A stretch of DNA of 64,000 bases. Source: JARFPW01 sp035464655 (GTDB lineage: Bacteria; Gemmatimonadota; Gemmatimonadetes; Palauibacterales; Palauibacteraceae). Numbering within the stretch: position 1 is the stretch's first letter; every line of letters begins with the position of its first letter. Location of the stretch: positions 121,258 through 185,257 of the forward strand of contig DATHRZ010000012.1 in NCBI GenBank assembly GCA_035464655.1, in the 5' to 3' direction. Below are positions 52,334 to 61,170 of the stretch, one piece after another. The position numbers and the translations under genes are program-made. The notes under the pieces are model-generated. The model saw only the letters and a program-made list of their open reading frames with translations. It ran no database searches and was not told where the DNA came from.

Positions 52334-53700
52334 CCGCCCGGACCATGTCGCACAAGGCAGAGCTGCTGTCACGGATCGAATCCCACGACGCCGTCGTGGG
52401 GATCATCGGCCTCGGCTACGTCGGCCTTCCGCTCGGCGTCGCATTCGCCGAGGCCGGCCTCCGCACGCTGGGCTTCGACGTGCAGGCAGAGGTGGTGGCC
52501 GGCATCAACGAAGGCCGGTCGCACATTCTCGACATCACCTCGGAGCGACTGGCGGCGCTCACGGAGTCGGGGGCGCTCGAGGCGACGCTCGACTTCGGCC
52601 GACTCGCCGAAGCGGACGCCATCGTGATCTGCGTACCCACGCCGCTCAGCAAGACCGACGATCCCGACATGTCGTACATCCTCGCGGCCAGCGAATCGGT
52701 ACGCGCCAATCTCCGGCCGGGCCAGCTCGTCGTCCTCGAGTCGACGACCTACCCGGGGACGACGCGCGAGGTGGTTCAGCCGATGCTCGAGGAGACCGGA
52801 CTCTCCGCGGGTACCGACTTCTTTCTCGCGTTCAGCCCCGAACGGGTGGACCCGGGGAACGCGAAGTGGAGCATCCGGAACACGCCGAAGATCGTCGGGG
52901 GGCTCACGCCGGCCTGTCACGAGCTCGCCGTCGCGCTGTACCGCGAGGCGCTCGAAGACATCGTCGAGGTGTCGTCGCCGGAAGTGGCCGAGCTGGCCAA
53001 GATTCTCGAAAACACCTTCCGGGCCGTGAACATCGGACTGGTCAACGAGATGGCCGTGATCGCCGACCGGCTCGGCATCGACGTGTGGGAAGTCATCGAC
53101 GCCGCCGCGACGAAGCCCTATGGGTTCATGCGCTTCTTCCCGGGGCCGGGCCTCGGGGGCCACTGCATCCCCGTCGACCCGCACTTCCTCGCCTGGAAGA
53201 TGAAGACGCTGCACTACCGGACCCGCTTCATCGAGCTGGCGGCGGAGATCAACGCCGAGATGCCGCGCTACGTGGTGGCGCGGGTGGCCGAGGCGCTGAA
53301 CCGGGTGCGCAAGCCGCTTAACGGCAGCGAGGTCCTGCTGCTGGGGATGTCGTACAAGCCCGACGTCGACGACGTGCGCGAAAGTCCGGCCTTCGACATC
53401 GCGCAGCTCCTGCGGCGACGAGGGGCCCGGGTGGCCTACCACGATCCATACGTCGAGCAGGTCAGGGTCGGCGACGGAACGGAACGCTCCGTGGAGTTGA
53501 CCGCCGAGCGCCTCGCCGGGGCCGATGCCGTCGTGATCACGACCGATCACCAGTGCGTCGACTACGGCTTCGTGACCGAGCATGCCGCGATCATCGTCGA
53601 TCCGCGAAACGCGATTTCCGAAACGCGTGGCGCGACCGTCTACCCGATCTCCGGTCCACCCCGCTCTCCCGCCGAAGCCGGGTCGCTCCAACCCGTCTGA
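52330..53700 (+). CDS. wecC: UDP-N-acetyl-D-mannosamine/hexosamine 6-dehydrogenase
   Basis: NAD-dependent enzyme that oxidises C6 of a UDP-N-acetylhexosamine to the uronic acid. The 456-residue product has the Rossmann motif GIIGLGYVGLPLG near residue 24, VCVPTPL, ESTTYPGTT, and the catalytic Cys279 in GLGGHCIPVDPHFLAWK. GTG start at 52330 overlaps the previous stop; ATG 52345 is an alternative. The specific substrate (UDP-ManNAc versus UDP-GlcNAc) cannot be decided, but a wecB-like epimerase at 61171 favours ManNAc. Last gene of the run, convergent with the LysM transglycosylase gene. Confidence 0.85.
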   Translation: MTARTMSHKAELLSRIESHDAVVGIIGLGYVGLPLGVAFAEAGLRTLGFDVQAEVVAGINEGRSHILDITSERLAALTESGALEATLDFGRLAEADAIVICVPTPLSKTDDPDMSYILAASESVRANLRPGQLVVLESTTYPGTTREVVQPMLEETGLSAGTDFFLAFSPERVDPGNAKWSIRNTPKIVGGLTPACHELAVALYREALEDIVEVSSPEVAELAKILENTFRAVNIGLVNEMAVIADRLGIDVWEVIDAAATKPYGFMRFFPGPGLGGHCIPVDPHFLAWKMKTLHYRTRFIELAAEINAEMPRYVVARVAEALNRVRKPLNGSEVLLLGMSYKPDVDDVRESPAFDIAQLLRRRGARVAYHDPYVEQVRVGDGTERSVELTAERLAGADAVVITTDHQCVDYGFVTEHAAIIVDPRNAISETRGATVYPISGPPRSPAEAGSLQPV

Positions 53701-53731
53701 GCGACCCCGCCCGAACGCCAGCGGTTGATCG

Positions 53732-55231
53732 TCAGCGGTTGATCGTGATCCGATCGCCCGGGTGGATGACCGACGAGCTCAACCCGTTCGACGCCATCAG
53801 GGCGCTCGTCGACGTACCGTAGCGCCGGGCGATCGACCACAGCGTGTCGCCGTTGCGCACGGTCACCGTGACCGGCCCGTCCGCCAGCGCCGCCGTGGCC
53901 GAAGACGTCGCGCCACCGCCCGAGGCGGCCATCCGGGTGCCGCGATCGCGCGGGATCACCAGCCGCTGCCCGATCTGCAGGCGCCGCGGGTTCACGTTGT
54001 TGTTGGCCGCCCTGATCGCGCTCACCGACGTGCCGTAGCGTCCGGCGATCGCGCCGAGCGTCTGGCCGCGGGTCACCCGGTGCTCGAGCCACGTCACCCG
54101 CTCGTCGGGCGGAATCTGCGCGTAGGCCGTCGAGAACTCCGCGGCCATCCCCGGCGGCACCCTCACCTCGACGGCACGCTGCGGCGGCGTCACCTGGCGC
54201 ACGAATTGTGGGTTCAGCGCCTTGATCACGTCTTCGCTGGTTCCGGCCGCCTCGGCGAGCACGTCGAAGCTGGTCGCGTCCGGCACCTGCACGACGTCGA
54301 ACTCGATCGGCGGCATCGGAACGACGTCGTCGAATCCGTAGCGTTCGGGGTTGCGCGCGATCGTGGCGGCCGCGAGCAGCTTCGGCACGTAGTTGCGCGT
54401 CTCGGGGTGCAGCACGCGGGAATCGGCCAGATCCCAGAAGTCGTCCGAGCCGACGCGACGGATGCCGCGGCTCACGCGTCCGGCGCCGGCGTTGTAAGCG
54501 GCCGCCGCCAGGTACCACGAGCCGAACCGCTCGTACAGATCACCCAGGTGGGCGATCGCCGCCTCGGTCGCGAGGAACGGATCGCGACGCTCGTCCAGCC
54601 AGTAGTCGACCTCGAGCCCGTAGGCCCGCCCGGTGGCCGTCATGAACTGCCACAGCCCGACTGCGCGTGACCGGCTGTAAGCGTTCGGGTTCATCCCGCT
54701 CTCGATGAGCGCGAGATAAAGCAGGTCTTCGGGCAGCTCGGCGGCGCGGGCGCGCTCGCGAATCATCGCCTCGTACTGGCCGGCGCGCTCGAGGTAGATG
54801 CGGAAGCGAACCCGTCCGTCACCCGTCGTGAAGTACTCGATCCACCGCTCGACCTGTTCGTTCATTTCGAGCGGAATTTCGTATCGTGCGGCGTTGACCG
54901 GCCGGCTGGACAGCCCGAGCGGATCCGCGCCGAACAGCCGGTAGAACTCGCGCCGGGTCGGCTCGTCGAGCCGGCCGACCATCTCGCCCGCTTCCTCGGC
55001 AGCCGCTTCGACGTCGGCCGAATCGACCCCGGCGGCCAGCGCTTCGGCGATCGCGCCCTCGTCGGCCTCTGTCACGATCGGGCTGTCCTGGAGGGGCGTA
55101 CCCTGCCCCGACTGTGAGAGACCTCCGCACGCCGCCAGCAACGGCAGCGCGGTCAGTGTGGCCAGCAGGGCCGACAGCGGAAGCCGGCGCCGGCTCGCGG
55201 CAGCATGGTCCCTCGTGTTCCGTACGGACAT
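53732..55231 (-). CDS. MltD-like lytic transglycosylase lipoprotein with LysM domains
   Basis: A 499-residue lipoprotein (lipobox LLAACGG, Cys35) with an SLT domain (LALIESGMNPNAYSRSRAVG, LWQFM; LAAAAYNAGAGRV). Two clear LysM repeats close to the C-terminus (TRGQTLGAIAGRYGTS... and NGDTLWSIARRYGTS...) bind peptidoglycan, and a degenerate third precedes them. Cuts glycan strands at the outer-membrane/periplasm side. ATG 55231 is chosen because GAGGAGCG precedes it and the lipoprotein signal starts here; an earlier in-frame ATG adds 17 residues. Confidence 0.94.
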   Translation of the reverse strand: MSVRNTRDHAAASRRRLPLSALLATLTALPLLAACGGLSQSGQGTPLQDSPIVTEADEGAIAEALAAGVDSADVEAAAEEAGEMVGRLDEPTRREFYRLFGADPLGLSSRPVNAARYEIPLEMNEQVERWIEYFTTGDGRVRFRIYLERAGQYEAMIRERARAAELPEDLLYLALIESGMNPNAYSRSRAVGLWQFMTATGRAYGLEVDYWLDERRDPFLATEAAIAHLGDLYERFGSWYLAAAAYNAGAGRVSRGIRRVGSDDFWDLADSRVLHPETRNYVPKLLAAATIARNPERYGFDDVVPMPPIEFDVVQVPDATSFDVLAEAAGTSEDVIKALNPQFVRQVTPPQRAVEVRVPPGMAAEFSTAYAQIPPDERVTWLEHRVTRGQTLGAIAGRYGTSVSAIRAANNNVNPRRLQIGQRLVIPRDRGTRMAASGGGATSSATAALADGPVTVTVRNGDTLWSIARRYGTSTSALMASNGLSSSVIHPGDRITINR

Positions 55232-55315
55232 CCAGTTCGCTCCTCGACAGGTCTTGATCGTCATCGACGACCCCGAAACCATTCAAGATCCGTGCGCGCC
55301 GACGCCCGGCGGCCG

Positions 55316-56770
55316 TCAGAGCCGGTAGTTCGGCGCTTCCCGCGTGATCACCACGTCGTGCGGGTGCGACTCGCGTAGCCCGCCGGAGGTGATCTTTACA
55401 AACTCCGTATCGTTTTTCAGCTCCTCGACATCCGCTACCCCGCAATAGCCCATTCCGCTCCGCAGGCCCCCGACGAGCTGATACAGGGTGTCTTCGACCG
55501 GCCCCTTGTACGGCACGCGCCCCTCGATGCCCTCGGGGACGAGCTTCCGGCCCTCGCCCGACTCCTGGAAGTAGCGGTCCGCCGATCCCTCCTCCATGGC
55601 CGACAGGGAACCCATGCCGCGGATCACCTTGAACCGCCGGCCTTCGAGCAGGAACGCCTCGCCGGGGCTCTCTTCCGTGCCCGCCAGCATCGAGCCGAGC
55701 ATGCAGGCGTCGGCGCCCGCCGCGAGGGCCTTCACGATGTCACCTGACTGCTTTATACCCCCGTCTGCGATCACCGGGACGTCATCTGCGCCGGCCACGG
55801 CGTCGATCACCGCCGTGATCTGCGGCACGCCGACGCCCGTCACGACCCGCGTCGTGCAGATCGATCCGGGACCTACGCCCACCTTGACCGCATCGACCCC
55901 GCGCTCGACCAGGGCGCGGGCGCCATCGACCGACGCGATGTTGCCGGCGACCAGTTGCACGTCGGGCAGCGCCTCGCGGATCCGTTCGACGGCCCGCAGG
56001 ACGCCCTCGGAATGACCGTGCGCCGTATCGACCACCACCACGTCGCAGTCGGCGGCCACGAGCTCGTTGGCGCGCTCCAGCTCGGCATTCGACGTTCCGA
56101 CGGCCGCGCCGACCAGCAGGCGCCCGTGATCGTCCTTCGAGGCATTCGGGTGCGAGCGGCGCTTGAAGATGTCCTTGACGGTGATCAGGCCCCGCAGCAT
56201 TCCGTCGTCGTCGACCACCGGCAGCTTCTCGATCTTGTGCCGGCGCAGGATCTCTTCGGCGCCCTCGAGCGACGTCCCCACCGGCGCCGTGACCAGCCCG
56301 TCGGACACCATTGCGTCCCCGACCCGCTGCTCCATGTCGGTCTCGAACACGAGGTCGCGGTTCGTGATGATCCCGATCAGCCGGCCGTCGGCGTCGACGA
56401 TCGGGACGCCGCTGATCGAAAATTCCCGCATCAGGGCGTTCGCCTCGCGCAGCTTCGCATCGGGACCGAGGGTGATCGGATCGAGGATCATGCCGCTCTC
56501 GGACCGCTTCACGCGGTCTACCTGCGCGACCTGCCGGTCGACGGGCATGTTCTTGTGGATGATGCCGATGCCCCCTTCCCGGGCCATCGCGATCGCCATG
56601 CGATGCTCGGTGACCGTGTCCATGGCGGCGGACACGAGGGGGACGGCCAGGCGGATCTTGCGGGTGAGGCGCCCCGAGACGTCGACGTCGGCGGGGTGGA
56701 CCACGGAGTGACGCGGTACCAGCAGGACGTCGTCGAAGGTCAGGGCGTCGCGGATCTTCAGGTTTTCCAT
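55316..56770 (-). CDS. guaB: IMP dehydrogenase
   Basis: Converts IMP to XMP, the committed step to GMP. The 484-residue product has the N-terminal catalytic half (TFDDVLLVPRHS), two CBS domains (about 95-205) that sense nucleotides, and the catalytic loop GPGSICTTRVVTGVG with the active-site Cys. ADGGIKQSGDI and the flap region GMGYCGVADVEEL follow. Its promoter places the start directly at the ATG. Monocistronic by spacing: 84 bp separate its stop (55316) from the LysM gene start (55231). Confidence 0.97.
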   Translation of the reverse strand: MENLKIRDALTFDDVLLVPRHSVVHPADVDVSGRLTRKIRLAVPLVSAAMDTVTEHRMAIAMAREGGIGIIHKNMPVDRQVAQVDRVKRSESGMILDPITLGPDAKLREANALMREFSISGVPIVDADGRLIGIITNRDLVFETDMEQRVGDAMVSDGLVTAPVGTSLEGAEEILRRHKIEKLPVVDDDGMLRGLITVKDIFKRRSHPNASKDDHGRLLVGAAVGTSNAELERANELVAADCDVVVVDTAHGHSEGVLRAVERIREALPDVQLVAGNIASVDGARALVERGVDAVKVGVGPGSICTTRVVTGVGVPQITAVIDAVAGADDVPVIADGGIKQSGDIVKALAAGADACMLGSMLAGTEESPGEAFLLEGRRFKVIRGMGSLSAMEEGSADRYFQESGEGRKLVPEGIEGRVPYKGPVEDTLYQLVGGLRSGMGYCGVADVEELKNDTEFVKITSGGLRESHPHDVVITREAPNYRL

Positions 56771-56776
56771 CGGAGA

Positions 56777-56805
56777 ATGCTAGGCCGTTCTCCGGGAAGC
56801 GTCAA
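56777..56805 (-). promoter_or_regulatory. Leaderless guaB promoter
   Basis: Minus-strand -35 TTGACG (56800-56805), a 17-bp spacer, and -10 TAGCAT (56777-56782), which ends 6 nt before the guaB ATG. Five of six -35 bases match the consensus. Transcription would begin at or next to the A of the start codon; there is no ribosome-binding site. Confidence 0.65.
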
Positions 56806-56807
56806 CT

Positions 56808-57167
56808 TTACTCGACGACGATCTCGCGCGTGCGGGGCGGCTCGGACGGAGGCTCGGGGGGCGCCGGCTCGGGCCGGCCGCCTTCGAGCTCGACGATGAA
56901 CTCGCGCCCGGCCTCGCGCACGCTGCCCAGCACGCGGTCGGCCGTGCTCATCACCTTCATCGTCTCCTTCAGGGCCTTCGCGGGTACCCGGCCCCGGCGC
57001 ATCGTCTCCTGCACGGCCTCGCCGAACTTCTGGAACGAAGTGGCCCGCCCGTCCCCCTCGGAGTACCGGCTGCGCAGGAAGTTCACGTAGTCGAGCACCT
57101 GGTAGACCTTGTCTTCGGGCAGGCCTTCCAGCTTCCGCCAGATTTCTTTTCGCAGAATCTCGTTCAT
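56808..57167 (-). CDS. Small protein of unknown function, DUF2281-like N-terminus
   Basis: A 119-residue soluble protein. The first 35 residues (LRKEIWRKLEGLPEDKVYQV then LDYVNFLRSRY) resemble the short helical DUF2281 motif often seen in toxin-antitoxin-like small proteins. The middle is helical (FGEAVQETMRRGRVPAKAL) and the end is a Pro/Glu-rich tail. No toxin gene is adjacent. ATG 57167 has GGGAAGCGAG upstream; longer in-frame sequence is unsupported. Divergent from the next small gene. Confidence 0.75.
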   Translation of the reverse strand: MNEILRKEIWRKLEGLPEDKVYQVLDYVNFLRSRYSEGDGRATSFQKFGEAVQETMRRGRVPAKALKETMKVMSTADRVLGSVREAGREFIVELEGGRPEPAPPEPPSEPPRTREIVVE

Positions 57168-57332
57168 CGCTCGCTTCCCGGTGTGTGGGAGCCGCCGCCG
57201 TCCATGTATCATTCGCGTGAGCGCGAGGAAAGTTTCAACCGACCCCCGAAGATAACCACCCGGGGGCACCATTGTCGCGCGACGCGCGTTAAGATGATGG
57301 AGGTCGAAGGAATACTCCCGAAGGAGCCGAAC

Positions 57333-57578
57333 ATGGCACACCTGCCGCTGCGTCCGCTCGAACTCACGTCGGAGGACTCGGCGACGTACGACGAATGGCT
57401 GGTCGAGCTCGAGGAACAGCTCGCCGATCCGGCCCGTGACCGCAACGAGCTCGTACGCGACACGCTCCGCCCGCCTTTCTTCCCGGCCCTGGCGCCCGAC
57501 CAGGACGAAGCGCGTCTGCCGGCGGCCACCCGCGCGGCCCTCGCCTCGCTCGATGTGGCCGACGGGGACGAAGAGTGA
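57333..57578 (+). CDS. Small protein of unknown function
   Basis: An 81-residue acidic protein (MAHLPLRPLELTSEDSATYD, then EWLVELEEQLADP...) with no signal or membrane segment. I do not recognise a family. Codon usage is normal. ATG 57333 has AAGGAG upstream; an earlier in-frame start (57183) is not supported. Its stop overlaps the GTG of the SDR gene by four bases, so the two are coupled and may act together. Confidence 0.78.
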   Translation: MAHLPLRPLELTSEDSATYDEWLVELEEQLADPARDRNELVRDTLRPPFFPALAPDQDEARLPAATRAALASLDVADGDEE

Positions 57579-58306
57579 GCCGTCGGCGGGCTATCGTGAC
57601 CGGTGGCGCCGTCCGCGTGGGACGCGCGATTTCCATTGGGCTGGCGCGCGCGGGGTACGACGTGCTCGTCCACTATCACGCCTCGGCCGAAGCGGCGGAG
57701 GAAACGGCCGACGCCCTGCGTGCCGCCGACGCCCGCGCCGCCACCGCCCGCGCCGATCTGACCCGCCCCGAAGAGATCGCCCATCCGTTCGAGGCGGCAG
57801 ACGAGGCGTTCGGGGGCCTAGACCTGCTCGTCAACAACGCGGCGGTCTTTCCGCGCGTCGACCCCCTCGAGGCCACGGCCGACGACTGGGATCGAGTATT
57901 CGCGCTGAATGCCCGGGCCGCCTTCCTGTGCTCGCAGGAGGCGGCGCGCCGAATGGAACGCGGGGCGATCGTGAACATCCTCGACACGGGCGCCTCACAG
58001 GCATGGCCCGCCTACGTCCCCTACGTGGCGAGCAAGGCGGCGCTGGCCAGCGTCACCCGGGGGCTCGCCGCGGCCTTCGCGCCGCGCGTCCGGGTGAACG
58101 GCGTGGCACCCGGCCCGGTGCTGCTGCCCGAAGGTGACGACGAGGAATCCGACCGCGCCGCCGCGGCTCGCCGGACGGCGCTCGGACGCGTCGGCACGCC
58201 CGAGGACGTGGCCGCCGCCGTTCTGTACCTGGCCGGGGCCGACTACGTGACGGGCGAGATCGTGAGGGTGGACGGAGGGCAGCACCTGAGATACAGGGGT
58301 GGCTGA
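57575..58306 (+). CDS. Short-chain dehydrogenase, pteridine-reductase-like
   Basis: A 243-residue Rossmann SDR with TGGAVRVGRAIS at the N-terminus, LLVNNAA and the active-site Tyr150-Lys154 in YVPYVASKAAL. The residue normally Ser is Asp137, placed 13 before Tyr150, the same Asp-Tyr-Lys triad and spacing as in Leishmania PTR1 and FolM-type dihydromonapterin/folate reductases. It therefore probably reduces a pterin with NADPH. GTG start coupled to the upstream small gene (GTGA). Confidence 0.88.
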   Translation: MSRRRAIVTGGAVRVGRAISIGLARAGYDVLVHYHASAEAAEETADALRAADARAATARADLTRPEEIAHPFEAADEAFGGLDLLVNNAAVFPRVDPLEATADDWDRVFALNARAAFLCSQEAARRMERGAIVNILDTGASQAWPAYVPYVASKAALASVTRGLAAAFAPRVRVNGVAPGPVLLPEGDDEESDRAAAARRTALGRVGTPEDVAAAVLYLAGADYVTGEIVRVDGGQHLRYRGG

Positions 58307-58342
58307 CCGCGCCGGGAGGCCCGATCGCTCAGGTCGTGACGC

Positions 58343-59392
58343 TCAGATCGTGTAGAAAGGAAGCCGGACGACGAAGCGGGTGCCGCGCGGTTCGTTCGGC
58401 TCGACGGTCAGGCGACCGCCGGCCGCGTGGGCGAGCCGGGCGCTGATCGACAGGCCGAGGCCGTGCGTCCAGCCGTCGGTCTCGGCCAGCGACTCTCCGG
58501 CCACGGCGGCGTCCAGCGAATCGCGTACCTCGGCCAGGTCGACGCCCGGACCGTCGTCTTCGACCCGCACCTCGAGGCCTTCGTCGTGGTCTTCGACCGC
58601 GACGCGCACGCGTCCGCCCTCGGGCATCGCCTGGATGGCGTTCGAGACCAGGTTCAGCAGGATCCGGTTGAGGAGCCGGGCGTCGCCCTGGCGGGGCGCG
58701 TCGTCCGACTCGTCGATCGTCAGCTCGACGTCGTGGTACTCGAGCAGCGGCCCCAGCAGCCCGCGGACCTCGTCGATCACGGTGGCGGTCGAGAAGGCCG
58801 TTTTGGCCACGGCGATCTCCGCCGTGTCGTCGAGGTGGGAGTAGTCGATCAAGTCGTTGACGAGCTTGACGAGGGTCACGGCGGCCATGAACAGCACGTC
58901 GACCTGCCGCTTCTGCACGCCGCTCAGCTCGCCGCTGTGACCGCTGCGCAGGGCGTCGGCCAGGAACAGAATCGAGTTCAGCGGCGAGCGAATGTCGTGC
59001 GACACGTCGCGCAGCAGATGGCGCTGCTTGCGGGAGCGTCGCTCCAGGGCGTCTTCGGCCCACGCGACGGAGGCGGCGTCGAGGCAGGCATGCCGCGTGC
59101 GCGTGGTCTCGGCCGAGGCGCCCGCGGCGGACGCCTGCTCGACGGCCGCGCGCACGAGCGCCACCGCGGCCCCCATCTCGTCGGGCGCACACTCGGTGGC
59201 CGGGCGCTCGGGCAGCCGGCGCCGCAGGTCGCGAAGGCCCGCGTCTGCCACGCCCACCGCGCCGAGCAGATCGACGATCAGCGGGCGCAGGGGGACCGGC
59301 GCGTCGAACACGATGCGCTCGAGATCCCACGAACCCCGGTCGGCACCCGTGTCTTGGGCGCGCTCCGCGGCGGCGCCGTGCAGGGGGATCAC
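58343..59392 (-). CDS. Soluble histidine kinase
   Basis: A 349-residue kinase with no signal peptide or membrane helix. A helical N-terminal region of about 120 residues is followed by the HisKA dimerisation domain (SHDIRSPLNS with His near 132) and HATPase (LLNLVSNAIQAMPEGG, DDGPGV, THGLGLSISARLA). The start GTG 59392 lies 16 bp after the response regulator stop with GGAGACC upstream; a TTG 14 codons earlier overlaps the regulator. It should phosphorylate the adjacent sigma-54 regulator; the signal is unknown. Confidence 0.92.
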   Translation of the reverse strand: MIPLHGAAAERAQDTGADRGSWDLERIVFDAPVPLRPLIVDLLGAVGVADAGLRDLRRRLPERPATECAPDEMGAAVALVRAAVEQASAAGASAETTRTRHACLDAASVAWAEDALERRSRKQRHLLRDVSHDIRSPLNSILFLADALRSGHSGELSGVQKRQVDVLFMAAVTLVKLVNDLIDYSHLDDTAEIAVAKTAFSTATVIDEVRGLLGPLLEYHDVELTIDESDDAPRQGDARLLNRILLNLVSNAIQAMPEGGRVRVAVEDHDEGLEVRVEDDGPGVDLAEVRDSLDAAVAGESLAETDGWTHGLGLSISARLAHAAGGRLTVEPNEPRGTRFVVRLPFYTI

Positions 59393-59408
59393 CCCGCCAC
59401 GGTCTCCG

Positions 59409-60962
59409 TCAGGACGCAAAGGCTTCCCTCGCAAGATTGTGCTTGTCCATCAGGCGATACAGCGTCGTCCGGTCGATGCCCGCCTGGCGCGCCGCCTCGG
59501 ACATGTTGCCCTCGGTGCGCGCGACCAGCTGCGACAGGTACTCGCGCTCGAAGCGATCGACGATCTCCTGTTTCGCGTCGTGGAACGGCATGTCGCCGTC
59601 CACCGTCGGAAGGCCGGAGATCGACGAGTAGGTGTCCGACCCGCCCCCTAGAATGGTGAGCCTGTCAGGCTGGATCTCCTCTTCGGGATCCGACAGGACG
59701 ACCAGGTTTTCGATAACGTTCTGGAGTTCGCGCACGTTACCCGGCCATTCGTAGTTGACGAGTCGGTCAAGGGATTCTCTGGCGAGCCGCGGCGGGCCTT
59801 CGCCCGGGATCTGATGGCGGCGCCAGAAGTGGTCGATGAAGTGTCGAATCAGCACGGGGATGTCCTCCGGCCGGTCTCGCAGGGACGGCAGGCGAATGGG
59901 CACCACTCGCAGTCGGTAGTAGAGGTCGTGCCGCAGGAGGCCTTCTTCGAGGGCGTCCTCCGGGTCGCGGTTCGTGGCGGAAATGAAGCGCACGTCGACG
60001 ACGGCGTCGTCTTTCTCGCTCCCGACGCGCCGCAGCACCCCGTCCTGGAGCACGCGCAGCAGCTTCGCCTGGAGCGGCATCGGCATCTCGGCCAGCTCGT
60101 CGAGGAAGAACGTGCCCTGGTCGGCGATTTCGAGCAGCCCGGCCTTGTCGCGGATCGCGCCGGTGAAGGCGCCGCGCTTGTGGCCGAACATCTCCGACTC
60201 GAGCAGCTCGCCGGGCAGGGCCGCGCAGTTGACGGCCACGAACGAACGCCGCGAACGCCGGCTCTCGCGGTGGATGTACTGCGCGAACAGTTCCTTCCCG
60301 GTACCGCTCTCGCCCGTGATGAACACCGAGGCGTCGGTCGGGGCGACCTTCAGGGCCTTGGCTACCGCCTCGCGCATCGAGGCGGAGATCCCGAGGATGG
60401 GGCTGCCGCCCCGCTCGACGAGAATTCCCTTCTTTTCGGTCGGCCGCTGGATCTTGCGGCTGCGCACGAGGGTGTGGGCCGCACGTCCCACGAGCACGAG
60501 CAGCTGAGTGGCCGTGAACGGCTTCGGGAGGTAGTCCCAGGCGCCGGCCTGGATCGCCCGCACGCTGCTCTCGGGCGTCGCGTGGCCGGTCATGACGATC
60601 GCGAGGGCGTCGGGGTTGCGCTTGCGTACTTCGGCCAGCAGGTCGAGGCCGTGCACGTTCGGCATGTTCTGGTCGATCAGGACGATGTCGTAAGCCTGTG
60701 AACGAACGCGTCGCAGGGCCTCCTCGGCCCGTCGTTCGACCTCGACGGTGTAGCCCTCGCCCCCGAGCACCGTGTCGCAGCTCTCGAGGATGCTGGGCTC
60801 GTCGTCGACCACGTATACGCGGACGGCGGCTCGCGCCTCGTCGTCGAGGGTGCCGGAACCCTCCGCGTCGTCAAGTGCGTCGATGTCGCGCGCTTCGGCC
60901 GCGTCCACGGTGTCGTCGTCCAGTTCCAAAGATTCGGTCGCTTCCCCTGGTCTTTCCGCCAT
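59409..60962 (-). CDS. Sigma-54-dependent response regulator (NtrC family)
   Basis: A 517-residue regulator: an acidic N-terminal extension of about 45 residues that is not usual for the family, a receiver domain (phospho-Asp97 in IVLIDQNMP), and an AAA+ sigma-54-activation domain with GESGTGKE, GHKRGAFTGA (the sigma-54 contact loop) and GTFFLDELAEMP. A FIS-type helix-turn-helix ends the protein (MSEAARQAGIDRTTLYRLM). It should open sigma-54 promoters on phosphorylation by the downstream kinase. ATG 60962 has GAGGCGGG upstream. No sigma-54 promoter is evident within the window. Confidence 0.95.
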   Translation of the reverse strand: MAERPGEATESLELDDDTVDAAEARDIDALDDAEGSGTLDDEARAAVRVYVVDDEPSILESCDTVLGGEGYTVEVERRAEEALRRVRSQAYDIVLIDQNMPNVHGLDLLAEVRKRNPDALAIVMTGHATPESSVRAIQAGAWDYLPKPFTATQLLVLVGRAAHTLVRSRKIQRPTEKKGILVERGGSPILGISASMREAVAKALKVAPTDASVFITGESGTGKELFAQYIHRESRRSRRSFVAVNCAALPGELLESEMFGHKRGAFTGAIRDKAGLLEIADQGTFFLDELAEMPMPLQAKLLRVLQDGVLRRVGSEKDDAVVDVRFISATNRDPEDALEEGLLRHDLYYRLRVVPIRLPSLRDRPEDIPVLIRHFIDHFWRRHQIPGEGPPRLARESLDRLVNYEWPGNVRELQNVIENLVVLSDPEEEIQPDRLTILGGGSDTYSSISGLPTVDGDMPFHDAKQEIVDRFEREYLSQLVARTEGNMSEAARQAGIDRTTLYRLMDKHNLAREAFAS

Positions 60963-61170
60963 CCCGCCTCGAATGCCCGGTCAGAGTTCTCGGATTACCT
61001 CGTGGGCCTCGCCCGGAGCTTCGCGGGCGCACACACTGACGGTTCGGGGCAAGACGCGGGCCGGTGTGTAGCGGACGTGCGCCACGGCCGCGGCAGCGTG
61101 TGGGAGAAATGCTACGAATGGAGGGGATCGGCGCATATCCATGCACCGATCCGTGGGGTCCGACCGGTCC

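Noticed and set aside
60963..61170. Sigma-54 promoter or small gene upstream of the response regulator
   Set aside because: The nearest GG...GC pair has the wrong spacing (9 rather than 10 bp) and the short frames have no gene-like codon use; nothing firm is visible in these 208 bp.
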